Assembly: GCA_043228905.1 (NCBI GenBank)
Contig: JBHGNT010000015.1
Coordinates: forward strand, 4,712,001 to 4,776,000
Reading direction: 5' to 3'
From: Azolla caroliniana
Taxonomy: Eukaryota > Polypodiophyta
DNA length: 64,000 nucleotides
Below, piece by piece: positions 42,137 through 52,356 of the stretch. Both the position numbers and the translations under genes were made by a program. The notes below the pieces were generated by a model. It was not told where the DNA came from, ran no database searches, and saw nothing but the letters and a program-made list of their open reading frames with translations. The stretch's first letter is position 1, and every line of letters begins with the position of its first letter.

Positions 42137-45100
42137 CTAACCGGACTGGTTTGTCGTCACGCCCATCTGATGCCGAAGAGACCGAAAACGGTCTGCCGAG
42201 AGACATTTGGTCATTCCATCTGCGACATTGTCGGTTGTGGATATTTTCTCTAGACCGATTTTCCCTGAAATGACGCAGTCCCGAACGAAGTGATATCGAA
42301 CGTCGATATGTTTGGAGGCGTTGTGGTGAACCGGATTTTTCGACAAGGCAACAGCACCTTGACTGTCGCTGTAGACAACTGGAGCCGAGTCATGTTCGAC
42401 TTGTCGAAACGTGTGCGCCAGCCGACCGAGCCACAAAGCTTCTTTTGCTGCGTCGGACGCAGCTACATATTCTGCTTCGGTCGTTGAGATCGTTGTGCAC
42501 TCCTGAAGTTTCGACTTCCACGAGATTGCTCCATTGCCGAATTTGAAGCAGTATACGGTTGTTGATTTCCGACTGTCTATACAGCCGGCGAAGTCCGAGT
42601 CGGTGTAACCGACTACGCCTGAGGTTCGGTTCGGACCGAAAAGAATGCCGTGATCTTTTGTGCCAGCCAGATATCTGAACACATGCTTGACTGCGTTCCA
42701 ATGCGATCGGCCAGGATTGTGCATAAATCTGCTAACGACTCCTACGGCATGAGAGATGTCAGGCCGTGTCGCGACCATCAGGTACATAAGGGAGCCGACT
42801 GCCGGTGCATACGGTACCGACTTCATATCTTCCCCCTCCGAACCGGATGTCGGGCAGTCTCGCTGAGAGAGCCGAAGATTCATAGGGAGTGGGGTTGAAG
42901 CAGATTTGGCTGATTGCATGTTGAAGCGTTCCAAGACACGTCCGATATAGTCGGTCTGAGACAAAAAAAGATGTCGTGTATTGCGATGCCGACTAATCTT
43001 CATGCCAAGGATGTGTCGTGCCGGACCGAGGTCCTTCATGGCAAACTTCAACCGCAGTTGCCGAACGAGATCGGCAAGTTCGCCCGCGTGGCGTCCAGAA
43101 ATTAGCATGTCGTCCACGTAAATGATGAGGAAGATGGGTGATCCATCTTGAGCTGTGTTGGTGAAGAGACAATGGTCCTCATCGCTTTTGGAGAAGCCGA
43201 TCGATTGGATGAAGTCGTCGAACTTCTTGTACCATTGTCGCGGTGCCTGTTTGAGGCCGTATAGACTCTTCCTGAGTCGGCAGACTAGATGTTCTTGGCC
43301 AGTTGCCACGAAGCCTTTTGGCTGCTCCATATAAATTTCCTCCTCGAGATCACCATGGAGGAAGGCTGTTTTGACATCTAGCTGAATCAGCTCCAAGTTG
43401 TCGGCTGCCACGACGCCGAGCAGAAAACGAAGGGTTGTCATTTTCACCACTGGTGAAAAAATCTCGTCGAAGTCGACGCCATATTCTTGTCGGAAGCCCT
43501 TCGCAACTAATCTGGCCTTGTACTTTGGGGTGGTCGAATCAGACGTCTCTTTTAGTCGATAAACCCACTTGCAAGGAAGAGCACGTCGGTTCCTAGGTAA
43601 TTCGACCAGATCCCAAGTCTTGTTTGCACGGATGGAGTGCATTTCCGACTCCATCGCCAGATTCCAGGTGGCCGAATCGACAGATGTCGATGCTTCTTCG
43701 TAAGACGTCGGTTCGCCGGCGTCGGTGAAGAAAATTCCAGGAGAATACCTCTCCGGAGGTTGCGACAGTCTCTCGGATCGTCGAGGTATGATTGGACTGG
43801 TCGCATCGGGTATCGAGGTCGGATGGTCCGAAACCGAAACATTCGGCTGTGCCGAGTCAGAGTTGTCCGAGTCGGTAGTATAAGGTTCAGCTACCCGTGA
43901 AGCTGACCGTGTGTTGAGAGCGGGGCCTTCTTGAAGGGTCGGCACATCGGAGAATGTTACCCTTCGGACTTCGATTGGTTTTTCGACTGATGGGTTCATA
44001 GCCGACTCGTTGAACACAACGTCCGAACTTCGGACGATTTGTCTGCGTTCGGGGTCCCAGAGTCGGTATCCCATTTCGCCGTCTGATCCATATCCAAGGA
44101 AAATGCATTTCCTGGACCGAGGTGCAAGTTTTCGGCGATCATCTTTCGGAATAAGGGCGTACGCCTCGCATCCGAAGATCCTCAGCTTGTCGTAATTCGG
44201 CTTACTGCCGATCCATAGTTCCTGAGGAATTTGAAGTCCTAGAGGTCTACTTGGCGACATATTGATTATGTGTACTGCCGTGAGTAGAGCCTCTGCCCAG
44301 AAGCCATCCGACAGTCCGGAGTGTTGGAGCATGGAAACTATCCTTTCTTGGATCGTCCGATTCATTCGTTCTGCAATCCCGTTTTGCTCCGGACTGTGTG
44401 GTGCCGTAAATTCACGTCGGATGCCGCGTTGTCGGCAGAATTTGACGAATTCATCGGATTTGAACTCTCCCCCATTGTCTGTCCGAAGGCATTTCAGCTT
44501 TCGGTCGGTTTGATTTTCTACCATAGCGAGCCAATCTGAGAAGATCGAGAAGACACGATCTTTGGTGCGAATCGGATAAGCCCACACCTTTCGAGTCGAA
44601 TCGTCAATAAAACTGACGAAGTAAGAGGCACCGCCTAGAGACTGATGCGGCATTGGGCCACAGACGTCCGAATGGACTAAATCGAGAGGTCTCGTTTCTT
44701 TTGGTGCTGATGTCGGGTGTGATGCGGCTACTTGTTTGCCATACTGGCAATGCTCGCAGAATTGATGGTCGGAGAAGGAGAGTTTGGGGATGTACCCGGC
44801 TCTGGATAGGTGCGTGATGCCGGCCTTGCTGAGGTGTCCTAATCTTCGGTGCCATAGTGATGACACAGGAATATCCACCAAAAACAGGTTACCCTCTCTG
44901 AGCGTAACATGTAGCGGATACAATGAGTGTATTTTAGGTCCTCTAGCAAGCAGGAGGTTCCCCCTGTGGAGTGTCCACCCTCCCGAAGAAAAACCGGCAC
45001 GAATGCCGTCTTCATCTAGTTGTCCGACTGAGATCAATGGCCTTGAGAGCTCGGGTACATGTCGGACATTGTGGAGTACAAGTGTTGAGCCACCTGCAAG

Positions 45101-46150
45101 GTTGAGCTCTACTGTGCCAATTCCGATGATGTCGCAGTGTTGCGAGTTACCGACTCGAACTGAGTCGGAGTGACGGATCGTATATTGCCGAAATTGGGAT
45201 CGATGAGGAGTCACGTGAAACGACGCGCCCGAATCTAAGAGCCATGTGCTCGACTCTTCAGTCGTGAGTAGAACTTCTGATCCGACTGGATTTTCGATTG
45301 ATAGTATATTCGGGTCGTCTGGTAGCACATCAGCTGAGAAGCTGACGTAGTTGACCTCCTCATGCCGGCCACTCTTCTTGTTGTTCTTGTTCTTGAGTGC
45401 GCGGCAGTCGGCTTTGATGTGTCCGGGTTTCTTGCAATAGTTGCAGGTTCGGTTATCCCGTGACTGGCTCCGTCTTCGCTGATTGTTCGGCGGTCGTGAG
45501 GAATCTCTTCCTCGTATGTTCGATCGGTCTGTCGAACCTTGTACTACGTAAGCGTCGTCCGTTGAGTCTTTGGCAAAAGACTTTCTCCGAGCTGCTTCGG
45601 TCAGGATTGCGCTCGTGACTTCGGAGTATTTAACAGCCGTGGTTGACGCGTTGCACACAGTTGTGACGAAAGTTTCCCATGATGAGGGAAGGCTGCTCAT
45701 GAGTATCATTGCTCTGAGCTCATCCTCGATTGCCGTCCCCTGTGACGAGATTTGGGAGCTTATGCTTTCGTACTCATTGAGGTGTGCTTGAACCGAATCG
45801 GATTCTTTCATCCGCAAGTTGTAGAGGCGCCGGATCAGAAACATCTTTGTTGCGGCGACCTTCTTTTCGTAAGTGTCCGACAGCGTTTTCCACAGTTCGA
45901 ATGCTGTCGTACACGATTGCACCGTAAAGTATACCGATTCCGATAGGTGCATCCGAATCGTGGCGCGGACGATTCTGTCCAGCTTCTGCCACTCAATTGG
46001 TTTGAATCCTTCTGGAGGTTCTTCATTTTCGATGGGATCGATCTGCCCCTTGACTATGAGATAGTCCTGCATTTGTTCCTTCCAGAAGTTGAAGTTCGAT
46101 CCATCGAACTTTCGTAGACTCATTTTTGACGAGCCGGATGTTGATGCCAT
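42137..46150 (-). CDS. Element K gag-pol polyprotein (Copia, intact)
   Basis: 1337 residues, uninterrupted, with the same domain order and spacing as J: knuckle CNYCKKPGHIKADC, protease LLDSGASFH, integrase HSDV / TDNGG / GIAERMNR, RT with YVDDMLISG, RNase H with GYTDSDFAG and TEAEYVAAS. One visible change from J at a conserved place is STTVYCF for STTGYCF in RNase H (a Gly to Val), whose effect I cannot judge. The ATG is at 46150-46148. An in-frame TTG directly precedes it. With identical LTRs and an open frame, this is the best candidate for a currently mobile element in the window. Confidence 0.96.
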   Translation of the reverse strand: MASTSGSSKMSLRKFDGSNFNFWKEQMQDYLIVKGQIDPIENEEPPEGFKPIEWQKLDRIVRATIRMHLSESVYFTVQSCTTAFELWKTLSDTYEKKVAATKMFLIRRLYNLRMKESDSVQAHLNEYESISSQISSQGTAIEDELRAMILMSSLPSSWETFVTTVCNASTTAVKYSEVTSAILTEAARRKSFAKDSTDDAYVVQGSTDRSNIRGRDSSRPPNNQRRRSQSRDNRTCNYCKKPGHIKADCRALKNKNNKKSGRHEEVNYVSFSADVLPDDPNILSIENPVGSEVLLTTEESSTWLLDSGASFHVTPHRSQFRQYTIRHSDSVRVGNSQHCDIIGIGTVELNLAGGSTLVLHNVRHVPELSRPLISVGQLDEDGIRAGFSSGGWTLHRGNLLLARGPKIHSLYPLHVTLREGNLFLVDIPVSSLWHRRLGHLSKAGITHLSRAGYIPKLSFSDHQFCEHCQYGKQVAASHPTSAPKETRPLDLVHSDVCGPMPHQSLGGASYFVSFIDDSTRKVWAYPIRTKDRVFSIFSDWLAMVENQTDRKLKCLRTDNGGEFKSDEFVKFCRQRGIRREFTAPHSPEQNGIAERMNRTIQERIVSMLQHSGLSDGFWAEALLTAVHIINMSPSRPLGLQIPQELWIGSKPNYDKLRIFGCEAYALIPKDDRRKLAPRSRKCIFLGYGSDGEMGYRLWDPERRQIVRSSDVVFNESAMNPSVEKPIEVRRVTFSDVPTLQEGPALNTRSASRVAEPYTTDSDNSDSAQPNVSVSDHPTSIPDATSPIIPRRSERLSQPPERYSPGIFFTDAGEPTSYEEASTSVDSATWNLAMESEMHSIRANKTWDLVELPRNRRALPCKWVYRLKETSDSTTPKYKARLVAKGFRQEYGVDFDEIFSPVVKMTTLRFLLGVVAADNLELIQLDVKTAFLHGDLEEEIYMEQPKGFVATGQEHLVCRLRKSLYGLKQAPRQWYKKFDDFIQSIGFSKSDEDHCLFTNTAQDGSPIFLIIYVDDMLISGRHAGELADLVRQLRLKFAMKDLGPARHILGMKISRHRNTRHLFLSQTDYIGRVLERFNMQSAKSASTPLPMNLRLSQRDCPTSGSEGEDMKSVPYAPAVGSLMYLMVATRPDISHAVGVVSRFMHNPGRSHWNAVKHVFRYLAGTKDHGILFGPNRTSGVVGYTDSDFAGCIDSRKSTTVYCFKFGNGAISWKSKLQECTTISTTEAEYVAASDAAKEALWLGRLAHTFRQVEHDSAPVVYSDSQGAVALSKNPVHHNASKHIDVRYHFVRDCVISGKIGLEKISTTDNVADGMTKCLSADRFRSLRHQMGVTTNQSG

Positions 46151-46726
46151 CAAATTCGGTTTCAGTTGACGAAGCTCGGTTCGGAGTTGACTACGAACCT
46201 TGTTGGAGTGCAGCCGGTTGGCTCACCCGATATCGTTCTAGTCGGATTTGAACCCGAGTCGGTTCGGCTTCGGAACTTGCTCGAATTGACTCCGGTAACT
46301 TGAGGGACAGAACCGACTGGTCTTCCCGAATGTTGCCGAGTCGGAGTGAGCCCGGTTCGTTTCGGATATATATGCCGAATACCGATTATTAAAACCGATT
46401 ATCTGAACCGATTTTGCTTCGGTTGACTGCAGCGACGAGAGAGACGGATCCGACTGATCCTCCCGAATGTCGATCAGCCAGATGAAGCATGAATTTGGGT
46501 TGTTGTCAGGGTTGCACAAGGGGATTTCACCTCGAGCGGTTACGATCACGGGGAGCGGAGTACAACCTGCTGGCTTACTCCAAACAAAGATGATCTAACG
46601 CGATGAGATGCAAACCTGGTTTTTCTTCTTCTTCTCTCTTCTTCGAATGACGCAGGGAACCGAATGCAGAGACGACGGCCGACAGCGGATTGAAGAACCG
46701 ACTACTGTGCAGGCTCTGATACCAGA

Positions 46727-46811
46727 TGTTGGAAGCAATGTCGTCTGTGCGGAAGATCTTGAAGCACTCGATTCCTGTTTATTCCCTGTGTATGACAGAA
46801 TGTAGGTCGTT

Positions 46812-46855
<44 letters not shown>

Positions 46856-47026
46856 ACAAAAGAGTTTCTTATTTCATAGAGCAACCATACAACAACCAAC
46901 CCCACAAAGAGGTTACAAGGTCACTATATATAGTGACTGACTTAGGGCAACTACCCTTTATGCTAATTACATAAATGGCCAAAACGGGATAGTGTGAATA
47001 CGTCCATTATACACATGTATTCGACA
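46727..47026 (-). repeat. Element K 5' LTR
   Basis: 300 bp, with TATATATAGTGAC and a (GA)n run. Partner of 41646-41943. Confidence 0.95.
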
Positions 47027-47031
47027 CGGGT

Positions 47032-49235
47032 TACCGGCCAACATCCGGTTTTCAATTGGGTAAGTCCTTTTCTCCTCAAGCCGGTTTTCATTGGATGATC
47101 CGGAGTTCATCACCTTCGTCTCCGACTCCTAGTCGGCAATGGTCCTATCTTCCATGAAGACTATGTCTCGACTCCGAAATACCTTCTTGTCGACCAGATC
47201 CAACACCCGGTAACCGAACTCATCATCACCGTATCCAAGGAATATGCACGGTCGGGACTTCAGATCCAGTTTTGCTCTCCTGTCCTTTGCAACATGCACA
47301 TATGCGAGACACCCGAATACCTTCAGATGCCGGTAAGACACATCCTTACGGGTCCATACTGTTTGCTGTGTGTCTCCGTCCAAGGGTACTGAGGGTGATC
47401 TGTTTATCACATAGGTCGTCGTCGTCAGCGCCTCAGCCCAAAACGTCTTGGGTAACTTTGCATGTGCCAACATGCTCCGAACTCTCTCCATTACGGTCTG
47501 GTTCATCCGTTCGGCCAGCCCGTTCAATTCCGATGTCTTTGGCACGGTGAATTCGAGCCATATTCCCTTTGACCGACAATACTCCTTGAATTGCCCCTGA
47601 TATTCTCCTCCATTGTTTGCTTGAACCGTCTTAAGCTTCTGGCCGGTTTCTCTCTCCACTCTCGCGTGGAGCTCCTTGAAGACGGATAACACCTGATCCT
47701 TCATCTTCAACGATGAGACCAACAACTTCCGGCTGTGGTCATCTATGAACGTCACGAAGTACCGTGATCCGGCATGTGACTTCGTATCCACTTGACACAC
47801 ATCGGTATGCACCAGCTCAAGTGGTGCATTCCGTTTCATTGGTGGGCTTGACTGGAAGGAGGTTCGATTTTGCTTGCCGGCAAGACAATCGGTGCACTTC
47901 TCAAGATGCATGTCCTTCATCGGAATGAGATTGTCTTCGGAAAGTCTCTTCATCCCTTTCTCACTCATGTGACACAGTCTTTTCTGACACAGTCTTTTGT
48001 GCCACTGCTCACTGGTAGTGTTGGATGCTACGTTCACTTCTTCCTGGCATATCCAGGCATGCATAAGATACAGTGTGTTGACCTTCTAGGCTCGACCCAC
48101 TATTAGGCTCCCTTTGCTGAACTTCATGACTCTGTTCTGGATGTTACCCGTGTAGCCTTCATCATCTAGCCGACTGACTAATATCAGGTTCAGTCGAACC
48201 TCCGGAACGTGTCGGACATCCTTCAGCAACAACTTGCATCCGGTTGGTTTTATCAACCACACATCTCTTATGTCAACAATTCGGCATGAACCTTCATTCC
48301 CCATCCGAACACATCAATGATTACCGGCTGTGTAGGATGAGAAGCATTTTCGATCCGGTGTCAAGTGGAATGACGCTCCGGAGTCGACAACCCACGTTGT
48401 CTCGTCGCCGACAAGGTTTAACTCATTCTCCTTGTTAATGAGCATCAGTTCCTCCCTGGTCCGAACTCTTCTTCGAATAGGTGGTTCCAGTTTCTTTCTC
48501 TTGCTAGAAATGCCGACAGTTCTTCTGGAAATGCATCGGCTTCCCACAATAGATTTCGACCTCGTCCCCGATTTGTCCCGATTTTGGGGACTCTGATATC
48601 AGCCTCTTCCCCGGTTGTGGTCATCTTCCGTGAGCAAGGCCTTTGGATCGGTTCCGGACTCCCGGTTCTTCCGGCGAGCCTCTTCATCTAGCAAGCTTGA
48701 TTTTACCTTTGCTAGGGAAAACGACTTTCCTTCCGGCCCGGCGTTGCCCAATGTGACAAACTTGTATCTCCCAACTATCCGGGAGGGAACCAAGCACGAG
48801 TAGTGCGAGTGCCTCATTGACAAGAGGTACTTCTAACAAGGTTGCCTGGTGGATCAGTCCCTGGAAGGCATTCATGTGCTCCGCCATACTGGAGCCGTCC
48901 TGGTACCGGAGCCTCACTAGCTTCTGTAATACCGAAACCCGATTGACAACATTCTTGTTCTGGAACATGATGCCGATCTTCTCCTAGAGTTCATGAGCCT
49001 TACTTTGTTCATTGAAGTTGTTGTACAGGCTCATGTTGATGAAGTACCGGATGTATGTTGTCGTCTTCATGTGCATCACCTCCTACATTGTGGCGTCGAT
49101 CTTATCCGATCTCTTGTCCCCGAACTGAACCGGCAACCAAAGATCTTTAACCACCAACATATTCCTCATCTTCGACTTCCACACTGAGTTGTTGGAGCCG
49201 GTGAGCTTGAACATGCCGCCGAATGATTCTTCCAT
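47032..49235 (-). pseudogene. Element H gag, protease and integrase, broken
   Basis: The gag ATG at 49235 reads MEESFGGMFKLTGSNNSVWK, then GLIHQATLLEVPLVNEALAL after frameshifts. The zinc knuckle near 48530-48560 is damaged. Protease: TWVVDSGASFHLTPDRKCF (near 48350-48410). Pre-integrase: WHKRLCHMSEKGMKRLSEDN with a short tandem duplication of the KRLCQ phrase. Integrase (47129-48064 is one open stretch): ELVHTDVCQVDTKSHAGSRY, QANNGGEY (catalytic D changed to N), LNGLAERMNQTVMERVRSML. The D-to-N change would inactivate integrase. Confidence 0.88.
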
Positions 49236-49264
49236 TTCCTGTGTTGTTCGCTCGGATACTAGTT

Positions 49265-49567
49265 TGTAGAGAATAGCGCAAAATATAGCTCGGCCACAAC
49301 CGAGTCTTGAACACTTCAATGAGAATCAAACATAGAAATGGGAAGTAAGGAGTGAACGCACGTACACACACGAGTCAATAGAGAGGACACAAGATGTTTA
49401 TGTGGAAAACCTTAATAGGGAAAAACCACGAGAGCCCACAGGCTCCGAACTATCACTATATGAGAAAGGTACAATCAGAGATTCAGAGGCAATGACCTCG
49501 AGCTCTGTTTCTTCGCCAAGCGGCGGTTACAACAGAAACCGTTATGTATCTCACTCTCTCCCACTCT

Positions 49568-49608
<41 letters not shown>

Positions 49609-49836
49609 ACTATTATACACATACTACAATATGACTACAACAACATCTAAAGTGATTGTCCTAAGTCATATTTATACTTATATGAACTTAGGTCTATTTA
49701 CAAATATAGCCTCAATAGGCTTACTCAAACATATTTACAAATATATCTTCTCTTCCGGTTCTCGCCGGGTCCACCGATCCGGTTTCCGGATCTCTTCGGG
49801 TCCAGATCCCATTCGGAGGGACCGGTTTTGCCAACA
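49265..49836 (-). repeat. Element H 5' LTR
   Basis: 572 bp, TGTAGAGA...GCCAACA, with a (CT)n run at about 49572-49607. Confidence 0.9.
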
Positions 49837-52071
49837 TGTTGATTCTTCAAAGACGATATCCCAACTTACATGAGCCTTCCGAGTAGAGGGGTTGAAGCAC
49901 TTGTACCCCTTTTGCTCCAGTGAGTACCCCATGAGGATGCACTTCTCTAATTTTGGGTCAATCTTCGGGAATGTGCACATATGCAATGGAGCCGAATATC
50001 CTTATATGGGATAGATCTAGCTTCTTCCCATAGTATTTCTCGTGTGGGGTGACCTCGTGCACTTTGGATGTTGTGCACCGGTTCATGAGGTAGTCGGCGG
50101 TATTTGCAACTTCTACCCTAGATGACTTTGGCATATGCTTCTCATTTAGCATGGCACTTGCTACTTCGAGGATGTGACGATTCTTGCGTTCGGCTACACC
50201 GTTCTGTTGCGGTGTGTGTCGGCAAGTGAATTTTGGTTGGATTCCTCGTCAAAGGTATGCCGTGAATGCATTAGAGAAGTATTCCTTTCCTCTGTCTGAC
50301 CGAAGACATCGTACATGGCGGCCGGTTGTCTTTTCGACTTTGCTTTTGAATTTTTGGAAGTGTGTAAACACTTCGCTCTTCATCCTCATGGGAAAGATCC
50401 ATGTGTATCTAGAGAAGTCGTCGATGAAGGTAACATAGTACTAACATCCTCTGAATGTGGCTGTCTGTGCCGGTCCCCACACATCCGAGTGGACTACATC
50501 CAATAGGCCTTTGCTCATGTTCCTCTCCTTCGGGAACATGTGTCAATGTTGCTTGCCAAATTGGCACGTCTCACATACTCCAATCTCTTTCTCTTTGAAG
50601 GTCGAGAGCCCAATGACGACTCCTTTCTGTTGCATCACCTTGAGTTTGTTGAGATTGATATGGCTGATTCTTTTATGCCATAGCTCTATGTCAGTGTCGG
50701 CTTTGAGACCCTTTGCAAACATGGCCGATTTTACCTTGTTCGCTTCGAGGATAAACATTTTGCCTTCCCTTACACCATGTGCAATTAGTCGGCCTTCCTT
50801 CCCGATAAAGCAACCACCTTGGTTGAATCAAACTTGAATCCCTTGCTCCACAATTTGGCCAACCAAGACCAAATTCTTCATTATGGTGGGTACATGTAAG
50901 AAATTTTTGATGCAAGTTTGTTCACCGTCTTTCCAAATGGGACATTGCCAACATGCCGAATCGGATGAGTGGTGTCGTCTCCGGTCTCGACATAACCGGG
51001 TCGATCCGACTCTCGTAAGTCTCGGAACCATTCTTGATGGGAGGTTATATGGTTCGAGGCACCAGAGTCGATGAACCATACATCTTCCGGATTGGAGGCA
51101 CTAATCGAAGTAGAGGCCGAAATAGAATTTTCTCTATGTCTCATCACGAACATTCCACCATGGTCTTCATAATCGGAGTTTGTGGTGTAATTTGTGAGTT
51201 GTCGGCTTGTGGAAATTGACTTGTGCTTCTTCTTTCGGCACTCTTCTTCATGATGACCGATTTTTCCGCAATATCTGCATTCGATCGAGGTTGGTCGGCT
51301 CGGACATGAATGGAAGCTCCCCCTTCTTCTGAAGGTTCCTCGATGGCTTCCGTCTTATTGCCAAAGTTGGGAGTTGTTGTCGTAAGTCAGACCTCGTCCG
51401 CCTCGTCCTAGCCAAATTAGTCTCTTGCTCGACTGTGTCCTCTTTCTCCATTTGAATGTGTGTAGAGCATGTGGCCTTTTGAGGTGTTGCTCCTTGTTCG
51501 AACATGGTTTTCTTCAACCAAAAACATGGATTGAAGATCGAAGAAGGAGGGCGGATTCTCCTGTACTAGTACGACGGTCCTCATCGCGCCGAACCGTGGT
51601 GCAAGGCCGCTGAGGCATATTTGCACCATCTCATCATCGTCCACATTGGTGCTTATTGAGTCGAGTGCATCACAAAGCTCCTTGATCTTCAAGGTGTAGC
51701 TTGTGATGGACATATCCCTTTGTTGGATGTTGTTCAACTCTTGGCGGAGTTGAAGATTTCTCGCGGTTGTGTTGGCGGCAAAAATCTTTCGTAGATTCTC
51801 CCACGCTTCCTTTGGCGTCTCGACTTCTCGAATGTAGCCGAGCCTGTGGTAGTGAACACATGTCACCAAGAAATACATCACTCGGCTTGCCGCTTGCTCC
51901 CATGTTGAGTAGTCGGCGTCCTTTGGGTTGGGTCGATTTTCTTGTGCTCCTTTGATGTAGCTCCAATAACCTTTGACCAACAAGGTATTGGTGCATTTTG
52001 TACTCCCAAGATGCGAAGTTGTTTTGGTCCAACTTCTTGCTAGGGAGAGCACTCCCCATTTGAGTATTCAT
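49837..52071 (-). pseudogene. Element A gag, protease and integrase, broken
   Basis: Gag starts MNTQMGSALPSKKLDQNNFA (ATG 52071), shifts frame after about 33 codons and continues GYWSYIKGAQENRPNPKDAD to ELNNIQQRDMSITSYTLKIK. Knuckle CRYCGKIGHHEEEC is near 51240-51280. Protease VWFIDSGASNHITSHQEWF is at about 51060-51090. Pre-integrase ELWHKRISHINLNKL and CETCQFGKQH are at 50545-50700. The integrase core is in pieces at 50150-50540. Integrase C-terminus LSHIRIFGSIAYVHI and PKLEKCILMGYSLEQKGYKC end at the H insertion. It matches element L closely. Confidence 0.87.
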
Positions 52072-52214
52072 GGTGTTCGATGTAGATTTCTTCCTTCTTC
52101 TTCTCTCTTGAATATGGCCTATGTAGCCCCACTACGATAGCGATGAGCCGGTTCTACTTGAACGTCGGCGTAGAGCACAACACACGTAGATGGGCTAGAT
52201 CGAGCTACCAAACT

Positions 52215-52226
52215 GCTCTGATACCA
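52215..52226 (-). other. Element A primer binding site
   Basis: GCTCTGATACCA on the plus strand, i.e. TGGTATCAGAGC in element sense, complementary to the 3' end of initiator tRNA-Met, immediately inside the LTR. Confidence 0.9.
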
Positions 52227-52304
52227 TGTAAAGAGTCGATGGTGATTCTTGTGCAGTGGAATAGGTTAGAGATGTGTATTATGTGTGCGTGAGAGAGAGA
52301 GAGG

Positions 52305-52352
<48 letters not shown>
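52227..52352 (-). repeat. Element A 5' LTR, truncated
   Basis: Matches 9513-9625 up to the GA tract (52290-52351) and then changes to unrelated LINE-like sequence, so about 400 bp of LTR are missing. Confidence 0.85.

Positions 52353-52356
<4 letters not shown>

Larger units (their letters stand above)
41646..47026 (-). mobile_element. Element K: very young Copia with intact coding frame
   Basis: Perfect TSD CGGGT (41641-41645 and 47027-47031). LTRs are 41646-41943 and 46727-47026, which appear identical except for a 2-bp difference in the GA/CA tract. Primer site GCTCTGATACCA is at 46713-46724 (reverse strand). The polypurine tract adjoins at 41944-41950. It is inserted in H at the junction between integrase C-terminus and acidic linker. 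It forms an inverted pair with J. Confidence 0.96.
27391..49836 (-). mobile_element. Element H: decayed Copia carrying I, J and K
   Basis: LTRs are 27391-27965 (3') and 49265-49836 (5'). Coding parts in element order are 47032-49235, 40000-41645 (containing the assembly duplication), 33767-34514 and 27966-28310. The flanks TGTCC (left) and TGTTG (right) share three bases, so the TSD is imperfect. The reconstructed target in A supports TGTTG. The primer site is degenerate (49250-49261, two mismatches). It belongs to the same family group as C. Confidence 0.9.
9513..52352 (-). mobile_element. Element A: Copia element split by four insertions
   Basis: Minus-strand Copia whose parts lie at 49837-52226, 27049-27390, 21338-21498, 16079-16613 and 10034-10852, in correct order for gag, protease, integrase, RT and RNase H. 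Its 3' LTR is 9513-10033. Its 5' LTR starts at 52227 next to a perfect GCTCTGATACCA (primer site, reverse strand, 52215-52226) but stops within a GA tract at about 52352. The inserts are B, C, Gypsy-2 and H. Because the right LTR is truncated, no TSD can be scored. All coding segments are decayed. Confidence 0.88.
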
